Of a stretch of DNA of 64,000 bases, positions 55,870 through 64,000 are shown in pieces. How positions within the stretch are numbered: the first letter of the stretch is position 1; the number at the start of each line of letters is the position of its first letter. The notes beneath the pieces are model-generated. The model worked only from the letters and a program-made list of their open reading frames with translations, searched no databases and was not told where the DNA came from. The position numbers and the translations under genes were made by a program. This stretch comes from Lepidostoma basale (lineage: Eukaryota; Arthropoda; Insecta; Trichoptera; Lepidostomatidae). The DNA is taken from positions 992,001 through 1,056,000 of the forward strand of contig JAHDVF020000001.1 in assembly GCA_022606425.2 (NCBI GenBank), written 5' to 3'.

Positions 55870-56478
55870 ACGAGTATATAACAGAATAAATATTCTGTTA
55901 TAAATATATAACAGAATTTTATTAACTGTTTTTGCAGGAAGTTACAAATTGACCCTTTTTATAAAGAAGTCATATTTTAAACGGGAGCATTTTAGATACA
56001 GGTAAGTAAAATGCGTTCCGATGATGGCGCATTCTTCGGCAAACCAAAACATCCAGATATGAATGATGCGAGCTCTTCGAATTTCATACGAAATACACTT
56101 ATTCCGGTAGAACCTACACACAATGCCGCAGTTCATCATAATGGATGCACAATCGAGTAATATAAAAGTTTAATTTTGGTGACTACTCAAATGGAGACTG
56201 CATAGAATCTGTGAATGGGAATCTTCTATGGATGCGTATGTGCCCATTCTCATAGAATTTAGTCAGTATGAGTATAATGTCTGGTATGCTGTTTGACTAA
56301 CATATAATAATATTTGATCTTTTGTCATATTTGACAGAATCCTTTCTTATGAATCAAGTTTTACGTAGAATTTTACGAATATATTGTTTGTTATAAATAT
56401 TCAAAAGTAATTCTTCACTGCTGAAATTAAAACATCCATCACTTAGACGAACTATTTAAATTTAGAGTGATATGTACA
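55870..56478. other. Unassigned DNA
   Basis: I see nothing recognisable. Confidence 0.35.
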
Positions 56479-56481
56479 CAG

Positions 56482-57021
56482 TATAGGGTGATTTTTTTAG
56501 GAGTATAAAATACATATTCAAAATGAAAAAAACACATTATAATAATATAAGAAGAAAAAAAACAAATGAATATAATGTTAATGTCTATGATATTGGCTTT
56601 ATTTAATAGATAATTTAATGCCATTATTGTTTAAATGTGATTTCGGGCATTTGAGCGCCACGGCTAGCTCGAATGAAGCGCAATCGTGAAATTCAATTTT
56701 CTACAATTGTCGTCTTTGTGGATGCGTATTATCCACTAGAGTGTACATGGTGTGATAACGATCCATGGTTTTCCGAATAACTTGCTCGGATGGACGATTA
56801 TGTCGACTGTAAAATGGACCTAGTGCACGATAAGTTTGGCGAACCGAACCATGATTTTCTAAATAAATTTGCACAATTTGCAACCGCTGTTTTGACGTCT
56901 ATCTATTTATGGTAAAATGCAAAATATATTGACCACAAATAAACGATTAATTGTTAAATTGACAGTCTGTAGAAACAATGTTACCAGTTTAAAAACCAAA
57001 CCTCTAAAAAAATACCCTATA
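56482..57021 (-). mobile_element. Internally deleted Tc1/mariner-like element with transposase N-terminus
   Basis: Ends are short inverted repeats TATAGGGT(G)ATTTTTTTAG (56482-56500) and its complement near 57003-57021; TA flanks fit a TA duplication. The minus frame 56701-56883 has LENHGSVRQTYRALGPFYSR, NRPSEQVIRKTMDRYH, an N-terminal helix-turn-helix known from insect IS630/Tc1-like transposases. No catalytic domain is present. Confidence 0.75.
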
Positions 57022-57024
57022 TAA

Positions 57025-57525
57025 ACAGAAAAATATGAATATTAATAGAAAATAACAATAATTACAAAAATAATTATTATAATTTATAGCAAAACAGAGT
57101 AGCAACATAACAGTTTTTATAAATACAAACCGTTTTAATGTCATCAATATATTATGTATCGGTGATGATAAAAAGCAAAAAAAACAATACAAGCTTGGAC
57201 AAGGTTCGCCACCAATAATACTCAGTATATGTTCATGAATTGTTCTCAATTTCATATGTAATTGATCCTATCTTCTCTATTTACCTTTTTCATTTAAAAA
57301 AATTTAGGTTTTTTTTTCTTTTCGTTTCGAGAATTTGGTTTAAATTATATTTTCATATTTCAACGAGTCTTATGTATCTATCTATCTTATGTATTAAAAT
57401 ATCAATACGAGTATTATATTTCTTAGACACATACGAGTATATTATAGTATTTATCACAGTGTGATATGGTTTCTTATATGAATTACATTTGAAAAACGTA
57501 TTTTCAAAAACACTTTATTAGACTC
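57025..57525. other. Unassigned AT-rich DNA
   Basis: I see nothing recognisable. Confidence 0.35.
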
Positions 57526-57529
57526 TTCA

Positions 57530-57640
57530 CATATATGTTTAGAAAGATTCTTGACGTTCTTCAGTGTAAAAATGTATACACCGAAGATGGATGAGAACCA
57601 CCCGAAACATGTTTTTGACGAGTGTGAGAGTACGAGCTGA
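57530..57640. repeat. Family H foldback, partly decayed
   Basis: Left, minus: CTGAAGA, A, CGTCAAG (complement of about 57550-57564). Right, plus: CCGAAGA (57581-57587), T, GG..CC, GAA, ACATGT, T (about 57604-57613). Confidence 0.55.
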
Positions 57641-57654
57641 TGCACCCAATCATA

Positions 57655-57840
57655 TAGGGTAAAATAGGGTCGTCGAGGTGTGAGGAGAAAACAGATCTTC
57701 TGGCTCTGGTACTTACGTGATTGGACGAGGATTAGAAGAGTCGATGCACTGTTTTAAACAGCGCAAGACAGGGACATGTACTGTCAAGTGATTGTTATTA
57801 TCGGGCGGAGCCGGCAGAATATTATACATAAAGAAGAAGA
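57655..57840 (+). mobile_element. LINE-B 3' terminal fragment, diverged
   Basis: RRGVRRKQIFWLWYLRDWTR-like, then RRVDALF, stop, TAQDRDMYCQVIVIIG; (GAA)n-like end. Confidence 0.72.
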
Positions 57841-57859
57841 TGAAAACTTTTTACAAAAC

Positions 57860-58340
57860 TATTCAAATGCAAGCGAATCGAATCATGGAACTAGCAGAAG
57901 AAGGATGAGAACAGTATAAATGCGGTAGAGATGGGATCCCTATAAGTGTGTTAAAATATATACGGCAGAATCTCAAATGCTGATATAAGAAACGAATGTA
58001 GAGCGGAAGAAGGTATTATGAATAAAATTATGAAAGGATCGCTGCGTTGGTTCGGACATATGGAGCGCATGGATGGAAAAATAATGGTTAAGAAAGTATA
58101 CGTTAATGATGTAAATGGAGTACCGAATAATGTAAATGGAGGCAGACCGAGGAAAACATGGCATGACCAAATTAATCCAATTTTAAAGGTTGATCATGTT
58201 AGAAGTCGGAAGAATCGACGTGCATGTATGACTCACTGTATTAATGAGAAGGAAGCTAGAGAGGTGTGCCAGGATAGAGTAGTGTGGCGGTCCATTCTCT
58301 CTGCCTACCCCTGCGGGGAAACGGCGCGATGGTTTGTTTT
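57860..58340 (+). mobile_element. LINE-A' (TTG-tail subfamily) 3' end
   Basis: Frame 58018-58374: MNKIMKGSLRWFGHMERMDG, KKVYVNDVNGVPNNVNGGRP (with a small in-frame duplication NVNG), RKTWHDQINPILKVDHVRSR, REVCQDRVVWRSILSAYPCG. Tetraloop UGCG. Ends CGCGATGGTTTGTTT. Confidence 0.9.
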
Positions 58341-58344
58341 CAAA

Positions 58345-58990
58345 TGCAATAGTTATGTCCAAAAAATATTATAGGTCCATTTTTTATTATTAATATTTAT
58401 TTACAGATCATAACAAAATTAGTAAACAATTTTACTCCAAACCCAAAATTGCGTAACAATAGACATACGAGTATGTGTCACGACAAAATTCGATACCTTC
58501 AAAGGAAAATAACCGTTATTTTAAATTTACACAATATAACTTTTTCGATCCGCGAGGGCGTCCTTTCTGGGCGTCTTGGCGAAATCAAAAGCACCATTGT
58601 GCATGTTTGCGTTTCCATATTCCGCTTCCATTCTTCCAGCAAAAAAAGTGCATTGAATTGTACGGGGATATAAAAAGAGGACTCTTGCGAGTCGTGAGAA
58701 CGTCTTAGCGGTTTCTTTTATACACATCAACAATTTTTTCTTCTTCTTCTTTGGGATACCGTTCCCGCCAGTTCCGCAAGCATAAATCTCGTTGAATTCA
58801 CCCACGAAATACATTATTGTTTATTACAATAGTGCGCGGCCATCTCGACCTTGCGGTAATATTTGAAATGAGATTTCGCGCGCAAATCCACAATATTTAT
58901 TGCGGTGTATAGGAATTTCATACAATTTAATGGTAGATTGCAAATTTGTTATTTTTTTCCAATGATATTTCTCGATTCTAATCATAGTTT
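58345..58990. other. Unassigned; 58545-58700 GC-richer
   Basis: Several overlapping short frames, none recognised. I do not call a gene. Confidence 0.35.
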
Positions 58991-58994
58991 TTTT

Positions 58995-59265
58995 TTCATT
59001 TATGTTTTTTTTATATATCATTAAGTGTTTATAAAATGTTGTTTTATAAGTACCGATGTTTAAAGTTGTTGTAAGTACCGATGTTTTAAAGGTTTTTTTT
59101 TTTTTTTTTTCATTTGTATTTTTTTATATTATTAATTGTTTATAAAATGTTGTTTTCATAAGTACCGATGTTTAAAGTTGTTGTAAGTACCGATGTTTTT
59201 TTTTTTCATTTGTGTTTTTTTTTATTATTTATTATTTATAAAATGTTGTTTTATAAGTTGTAAAA
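58995..59265. repeat. Tandem repeat with units of about 110-120 bp
   Basis: TTTATAAAATGTTGTTTT, ATAAGTACCGATGTTTAAAG, TTGTTGTAAGTACCGATGTT, poly-T, TTCATTTGTGTTTTTTT: two full units and a partial third. Confidence 0.85.
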
Positions 59266-59334
59266 TGTTTCTGTAAATTTTTATAACTTTATTAAATTAA
59301 ATGAATAAACAGTTACTTAAAATTATATCATCTA

Positions 59335-59580
59335 AAAATTACAGAGTTTAAAATCATTATTACTGTTAAAATTTAAAACACTGTTATAATATCACAATTT
59401 ATTTTTATTCACTGCGAGTGTCGCGACAGCTGTTTCGCCAACCAATGTTGGCATCATCAGGTGTTAAAATAAACTTATTTTAACTAGTTAATTGTAACAC
59501 CTGATGATGCCAGCATCGACTGGCGAAACAGCTGTCTCGACACTTTCAGTTAATAAAAGAAATTGTGATATCACTTCAAG
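59335..59580. repeat. Family A foldback with two opposed hammerhead-like motifs, both cores intact
   Basis: Plus: CTGATGA (59501-59507), T59508, helix II GCCAG/CTGGC (59509-59513 with 59520-59524), GAA 59525-59527, ACAGCTGT 59528-59535, C59536. Minus: CTGATGA (complement of 59454-59460), T, GCCAA/TTGGC, GAA, ACAGCTGT, C, GCGACAC. The helix II variants (CAG/CTG and CAA/TTG) covary. Outer arms match AAAATTTAAAACACTG and TTATTTTTATTCACTG as in 13254-13464. Confidence 0.83.
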
Positions 59581-59685
59581 GGCGCTTAAAGCTTCTCTTA
59601 AAAATAAAAGTTTTAAGAGAGCTTCTGAACACTCCTTCGTCGTCTTGATTGCGGATATTTTAGGGCAGCCTGTTCCACGAGGAGC
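59575..59685 (-). mobile_element. LINE-C' fragment, minus strand
   Basis: Complement of the RLPKISAIKTTKECSEALLK-like and KTFIFKRS-like region; the rest is missing. Confidence 0.7.
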
Positions 59686-59775
59686 TATTCGCAGGATAGG
59701 GAAGAGTTTACCAGAGTGATCTCCAACGTCGGGGGGACCTGACAGGGGACTTCAAGAAGAAGAAGAAAACCAAGA
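59686..59775 (+). mobile_element. LINE-B 3' terminal fragment
   Basis: GAGGAGCTATTCGCAGGATA, GAGTGATCTCCAACGTCGGG, GGACTTCAAGAAGAAGAAG. Confidence 0.75.
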
Positions 59776-59779
59776 AAAT

Positions 59780-60230
59780 ATATAATATTTATTTCGTCGT
59801 TCGATCCGACCATTAACACATAATAGTACATAAATGTTTAGGTACCACATAGAAACATTTTTCTCTGAATAGACCAAATAAATAATAATGTTTACACCGC
59901 ATTCCCTTGTTCCATCGGGGTTTTTTCAAAATGTCTCCCATTATCAAATATAGAGTCCTTTTATTGGATGTCCAAGGAACGTCAATAAAGTCTGACTCCG
60001 ACACATCCTGGTCCGGCTGGCTCCCTGCCCCGCCCACCGACACGATCACGAGGGAAGAAGCAACAGTCATCCATCTTGTGTCACTCTCCGCCCACTGGCT
60101 CTTTCACAAATTATACAACAATGTGTAGAAAAATATGTCTTATGCTGTTTCAAAGGGAGTTCAGAATATATCGTCTGATTAATAATGGGGTAAGGATGAA
60201 TCAGTATTTGGACGAAGCCAATATTTAAAA
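59780..60230. other. Unassigned DNA
   Basis: Two opposite overlapping frames (59813-60070 minus and 59907-60128 plus); neither shows a known domain. 59980-60060 is GC-richer. Confidence 0.35.
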
Positions 60231-60234
60231 AAAC

Positions 60235-60305
60235 TAACTAACTAACTTACCCTCACGCCGTCTCTCCGAAGGGGAAGGCATTCATACATCGTGTCATGCA
60301 CGCTA
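60235..60305 (-). mobile_element. LINE-A 3' terminal fragment with internal deletion, minus strand
   Basis: ACTAACTAACTAACTTACCC, GCCGTCTCTCCGAAGGGGAA, then directly CATACATCGTGTCATGCACG (RACMTRCM block). Confidence 0.82.
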
Positions 60306-60314
60306 ATTCTTGTT

Positions 60315-60480
60315 TAGATAATCTATTGTTTTGGCAGAAACAATTTGATATTTCAACATTATTAACTGTTGAAGAATAGTTGGAGTAGTAGTTGGTAGTA
60401 ATACAGCATTGGTTAGCGAAACAGCTATCGCAAGAAATTGTGATCAATTGTGAAATTTATTAAATTACAAAGTTTTTTTT
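60315..60480 (+). repeat. Family A fragment
   Basis: Left flank CTATTGTTTTGGCAGAAACA; right GCATTGGTTAGCGAAACAGC, TATCGCAAGAAATTGTGAT. The CUGAUGA half is missing. Confidence 0.5.
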
Positions 60481-60514
60481 TAAACATTTACTAATTATTG
60501 TAATAAATAACCAT

Positions 60515-60615
60515 CTAAATATCGACTATAAACTATAACTATAAACATCGACTATAAACTGTGTCTACATCGACTATAAACTATAGACTATAAACATCGA
60601 CTATAAACTGTGTCT
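60515..60615. repeat. Minisatellite
   Basis: ATCGACTATAAACT units with variants (TATAACTATAAAC, GTGTCTAC), about six. Confidence 0.85.
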
Positions 60616-60965
60616 ACTTGTTCACAAGGCCTTACATGGACGAGCGCCCCACTACCTCACAGAACTTTGCAAGCTGACAAATTTGAACCCTCGGCGGTCA
60701 ACTCTACGATCCTCGAAGGAAGAAGCAACACACAAACTTCTCGTCCCGCGGCGCCAAGGAGCTTCAAACTTCGCAGATCGCGAGACCGACGGCGTGGAAC
60801 AGGCTGCCCTACAATATCCGCAATCAAGACGACGAAGAAGTGTTCAGAAGCTCTCTTAAAACTTTTCTTTTTAAGAGAAGCTTTCTGGACGTTGAGCGCC
60901 CTTGAAGTGAATCTTTCACAAAAATGGCGCTATATAAATCATCATTATCATCATCATCATCATCT
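60605..60965 (+). mobile_element. LINE-C' 3' end
   Basis: LLVHKALHGRAPHYLTELCK, LTNLNPRRSTLRSS, a frameshift, ETDGVEQAALQYPQ-type out-of-frame reading, FKRSFLDVERP, stop, AAATGGCGCTATATAAATC and an (ATC)n tail. Confidence 0.85.
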
Positions 60966-60969
60966 AAAG

Positions 60970-61530
60970 AACGTAAACAAATATATAAATAATAACTGTG
61001 AATAATTAGAAAATAATGTTTCGGAATTAGAAAACTAGGACGAATTTTTTTTCTTATACACTTAATTCAAAAATATCAGAAGTAATTAATAATTCCTTCT
61101 GTATCACGTGATTGCTTTAAACACTGCCCCTACCACCTTCGAAACCCGTCTAATTACGTACACATAATTACTTTTTAAACTTAAATATTACATTTCTTAA
61201 ACCTTACAAATTAATCAACTAGCTTTTAAATTCAGAAGCCTTTAAATTATAATTATTAAAAAGATTTGTTACACTGTTAACATATTATAATCTAAAAGAT
61301 GGGCCGGACTAACCTGTTATGACTGTTGAAGGAGGAAACCTTTAATGTTCTTCCACGTCTATATACCTATAGTATGTATTTATCATCCCGGTCTGCAACA
61401 GGTTTCATTAGTTAATGGCGTCTTCAAGATATCTGATAGAGATTATTAATTGCCTTTAATAATCACTCGTATTTTTAAACCATAATGTTTAAAAACAAAA
61501 CAAACTTTTTAAGATAATTTTTTTTTTTTT
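60970..61530. other. Unassigned DNA
   Basis: I see nothing recognisable; poly-T at about 61520-61536. Confidence 0.35.
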
Positions 61531-61534
61531 TTTT

Positions 61535-61772
61535 TTACGTATACAACAGGTCGCTTGAACCCAATTACAGTATACAATTTGTTTTTAAGCTGATATATTG
61601 ATTCTCGTGACATGTGACAGGTAGCCAATCTATCGCCATTTTATTGTCACGAGAATACTACGCCAGACCAAAGACAGTGTGACAATCACACTGCCATCGC
61701 CGGGAATCGAACCCAGAACCTTCGGAATGGGAATCAGAGCTCTTACCACTCTGCCACGAAGGTCGTCAATTT
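61535..61772 (-). mobile_element. tRNA-derived SINE, best full-length copy, minus strand
   Basis: All parts are present: head GACGACCTTCGTGGCAGAGT, B box GGTTCGATTCC, hairpin AGTGTGA-TTG-TCACACT, body, and end CCTGTTGTATACGTAAAAAA. Pol III transcription from the internal boxes is expected from the family. Confidence 0.92.
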
Positions 61773-61830
61773 GATGGTGTTACTGAAATCTCTCGATGAA
61801 AATTTATTTTGAATATTAATGAAATAAACC

Positions 61831-61945
61831 GATGTTTTTTTTAAATAACTTCTTCCACTTTTGTCTTTATTTCGACAACCAGCCTGGCGAAACCGGTCGT
61901 TGTCGAAATAAAAACAAAGGTGGATGTAGTTATTAAAAAACATCG
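61831..61945 (+). repeat. Family G hairpin, hammerhead-like with the CUGAUGA box missing
   Basis: CGACAAC (61873-61879), CA, GCC-T-GGC, GAA, ACCGGT, C, GTTGTCG. The stem pair that is G-C at 29722-29815 is A-T here. Outer inverted repeat CGATGTTTTTTTTAAATAAC against ...TTATTAAAAAACATCG. Confidence 0.62.
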
Positions 61946-61949
61946 TTAA

Positions 61950-62280
61950 ATTTAATTTTAAACAATATTTATTCTGTGAACTCGTTAAACAAGTAGAACT
62001 TACATTCAAATTTTATTTTATTTTACTATTTGCTAGTTTTTCAATCAATCTGCAAATCTAGGATTAACCTACTTATGTTTATTATATTTTCTCCTACTTG
62101 TATGCTCAAAATCTTGTACTTCTTTTTCTTCTGCTTTATTTAGGACTGTGTTCTGTTATTCCTCGGAGCCTGTTCCTGATGCTGATTTCCAAGTGCTTGC
62201 CAAATTCTCAAAATATTTAACATTTAAAAAAAATGTTTTTTTTTAATTAAATTAAAACGTAGGTACTTTTATTATTGTAT
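61950..62280. other. Unassigned AT-rich DNA
   Basis: I see nothing recognisable. Confidence 0.35.
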
Positions 62281-62284
62281 GTTT

Positions 62285-62485
62285 AGATAAATTGGAATTT
62301 GGGGAAGACTGAGAAGATGCTACTGGAGAGATCATGTGGAAAGAGCATGTTCTGAAAGAGTGATAAATATAGCCGCAAATAAAGTACCAACAGGAAATCG
62401 ACCTAAAAGATGGCGAGACAGTTGGACATCTGCATCCCAGGAAAAGTCTCCGAGAAATAACAGGACACAGTTCTAAATAAAGCAG
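62285..62485 (+). mobile_element. LINE-D-like 3' end fragment
   Basis: GRLRRCYWRDHVERACSERV-like, INIAANKVPTGNRPKRWRDS, WTSASQEKSPRNNRTQF, stop, AAGCAGAAGAAGAAAAAAAT tail. Confidence 0.68.
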
Positions 62486-62489
62486 AAGA

Positions 62490-63195
62490 AGAAAAAAATG
62501 AAATTTGGGGGTTATCTGGTATGTAGTCAAATGTTAAAAATTTTGAAATTGGAAAAATAATTATAGTTACAGCATTTTCAGCTCAATATTTATTTTAGAA
62601 AATTCAGTCAAATGATGTTGATCCTAATACAAATTAAAAGCAGATGCCCTTTACACCTTGAAAACTCTACACACTAAGAAAAATTCGAGTAACTATAAAA
62701 ATTATATGATATTTATATCACTTTACTTTTGACTTCAAATAATTTTCTAGCACTTCGTTTACTATGTATTATAATGTATGTATATTATAATACCCATATA
62801 ACTTGCACTATTTTTTCATCTTACCAAAAAGCCCTTGCTAATTTGAACACCTTTCAAGGGATGATGAAAAACTGATTAAACGATGTAAAATTGTACCCTA
62901 GAAGACGATCATTGTATGATAAATCACAAAATGCATCCCTTGTGTCTCGGGAGAGGATTCTTGACTAAAGACTTATTTCCTTGCTCAACCTTTGGACCAG
63001 CAACAAAAAACGTAACGGATTTGTATAGATTTTGCTAGTCCCAAAGATTTACTGATTTTAAAAGTCGATAAGAATTTAAAAATTGCAAACGAATAAAGTG
63101 CGGTTTCTATGAATTGTTTTTTATACATATGAAGCACTTAATTTGTGGAGCACAATTTAAAAAAAAAAAAGTAACTTGGTTTTTACATTACCTAC
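62490..63195. other. Unassigned AT-rich DNA
   Basis: I see nothing recognisable. Confidence 0.35.
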
Positions 63196-63199
63196 TTAT

Positions 63200-63260
63200 T
63201 TTGTTTTTATCGAACTAACCGGTTTCGCACCCGCCGAAATCGTCAGGGTTACAAAATATA
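63200..63260 (-). repeat. Family B element, single minus-strand motif
   Basis: CTGACGA (C at the free position 7), T, decayed helix II, GC-GAA, ACCGGT, T. Complement of about 63216-63247. Confidence 0.55.
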
Positions 63261-63464
63261 ACTGATCAATTTTATTTATTTAATTGTATTTCATTCAGTA
63301 TTGGTAACTGAACTGTATTTTTTATGTTAACTTCAATAAAGTCGATTTTTTTTATTTTAAATAAACTTACTATTGTTATCTCCCTAGTACTAGCCAAGTT
63401 AACTAACACACGTTATACATAATTCTAGATTCTTGCACTCAGTTAGTAATAATTTTGGTTAATT

Positions 63465-63545
63465 TATATCTTTCTCCCGATGCTGAAGGTGTAAGCCTTC
63501 GAAACATCTCGAGAAAAATAAACTCAAAAGTGGAAAAAACTGTGT
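63465..63545 (+). repeat. Family C element with plus-strand hammerhead-like motif and 6-bp helix I
   Basis: CCGATGC (63477-63483), T63484, GAAGG/CCTTC (63485-63489 with 63496-63500), GAA 63501-63503, ACATCT 63504-63509, C63510. TTTCTC (63471-63476) pairs perfectly with GAGAAA (63511-63516). Two core changes (U4C, A9C) probably reduce activity in this copy. Confidence 0.75.
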
Positions 63546-63639
63546 TTTAATTCATAAAAAGTCGATTTTTTTTAAATAATAACACTCCTTTTTCCAATTT
63601 TAAGATTATCACTTTTGTAGGAAGTAGGTACTTAATTTG

Positions 63640-63960
63640 AAAGAATTGTAGAGCAGCAGAAGGTATTATGAACAAAATTATGACACATGACATATGGAGC
63701 ACATGGATGGAGAAAGAATGGTCAAGAAAGTATACGTTAACGATATTAATGGAGTGCAAAGTCGAGGTAGACCGAGGAAAACATGGCATGACCAAATTAA
63801 TCCAATATTTTAGGTCGGTCATGTTAGAAGTAGGAGGAATCGACGTGCGTGTTAGACTCACTGTATGAATGTGGAGGAAGCTAGAGAGGTGTGTCAGGAT
63901 AGAGTAGTGCGGTGGTCCATTCTCTCTGCCTACCCCTGTTGTTGTTGTTGTTGTTGCATT
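63640..63960 (+). mobile_element. LINE-A' (TTG-tail subfamily) 3' end
   Basis: NCRAAEGIMNKIM, a deletion in the GSLRWFGHMERM block, KKVYVNDINGVQSRGRPRKT, WHDQINPIF, stop, CMNVEEAREVCQDRVV, SAYPC; then a (GTT)n tail with no hairpin 3' half. Confidence 0.87.
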
Positions 63961-64000
63961 AATAAAAATATTTTTCTAACACTTTTATATGTTTCTTATA

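Noticed and set aside
63930..63955. (GTT)n as an independent microsatellite
   Set aside because: It follows a LINE-A' end directly, as at 13866 in reverse, so it is the LINE tail.

Overview
This window looks like a transposon-saturated, AT-rich insect genome segment, most likely intronic or intergenic. Lepidoptera is my best guess: the LINE-B fragments resemble RTE endonuclease/reverse transcriptases that I remember from moths and butterflies. That is inference, not a database result. I found no convincing host protein-coding exon, rRNA gene or functional tRNA gene. Nearly every long open stretch is debris of mobile DNA.

Layout. Positions 1-3.3 kb hold unique-looking DNA and one almost intact but dead mariner (DD34D) with 31-bp terminal repeats and a TA duplication. 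From 3.3 to 63.9 kb the window is a mosaic of four things. (i) 5'-truncated LINE 3' ends. LINE-A has a (TTAG)n tail, or (TTG)n in subfamily A'. LINE-B is HmRTE-like with a (GAA)n tail. LINE-C is CR1/L2-like with (ATC)n or (ATT)n tails. Several other families are called LINE-D to LINE-I. (ii) A tRNA-derived SINE, about 235 bp, with clear A and B boxes, in about eight copies. (iii) MITE-like foldbacks and a deleted Tc1/mariner-like element. (iv) About thirty short hairpin or foldback elements, the most interesting part of the window. Minisatellites, an (AT)n block and several GC-richer unique stretches fill the rest. Nested insertions are common, and several have readable target-site duplications, including one twin-primed LINE.

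The standout signal is that the foldback elements carry hammerhead-ribozyme-like cores in at least six sequence-divergent families (A, B, C, D, E, H). Each reads: CUGANGA-like box, one extra A/U, a 3-5 bp helix II, GAA, a 6-10 nt palindrome starting with A and ending with U (helix III), a non-G nucleotide at the cleavage position, then a helix I strand. Several copies have helix I partners that covary. Families D and E carry the paired C3U and G8A changes expected to preserve the known C3-G8 core pair. The motifs usually occur as two copies on opposite strands, head to head. Type I hammerheads are known in Penelope-like elements and retrozymes, but in my knowledge those are direct-repeat arrangements. 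An inverted, multi-family set of this kind deserves checking as a possible new class of non-autonomous ribozyme elements.

A second RNA-level signal is in LINE-A. The last codons form a CCC-UNCG-GGG hairpin next to the tail, and all four UNCG tetraloop variants occur among copies while the encoded residue changes (F, S, Y, C).
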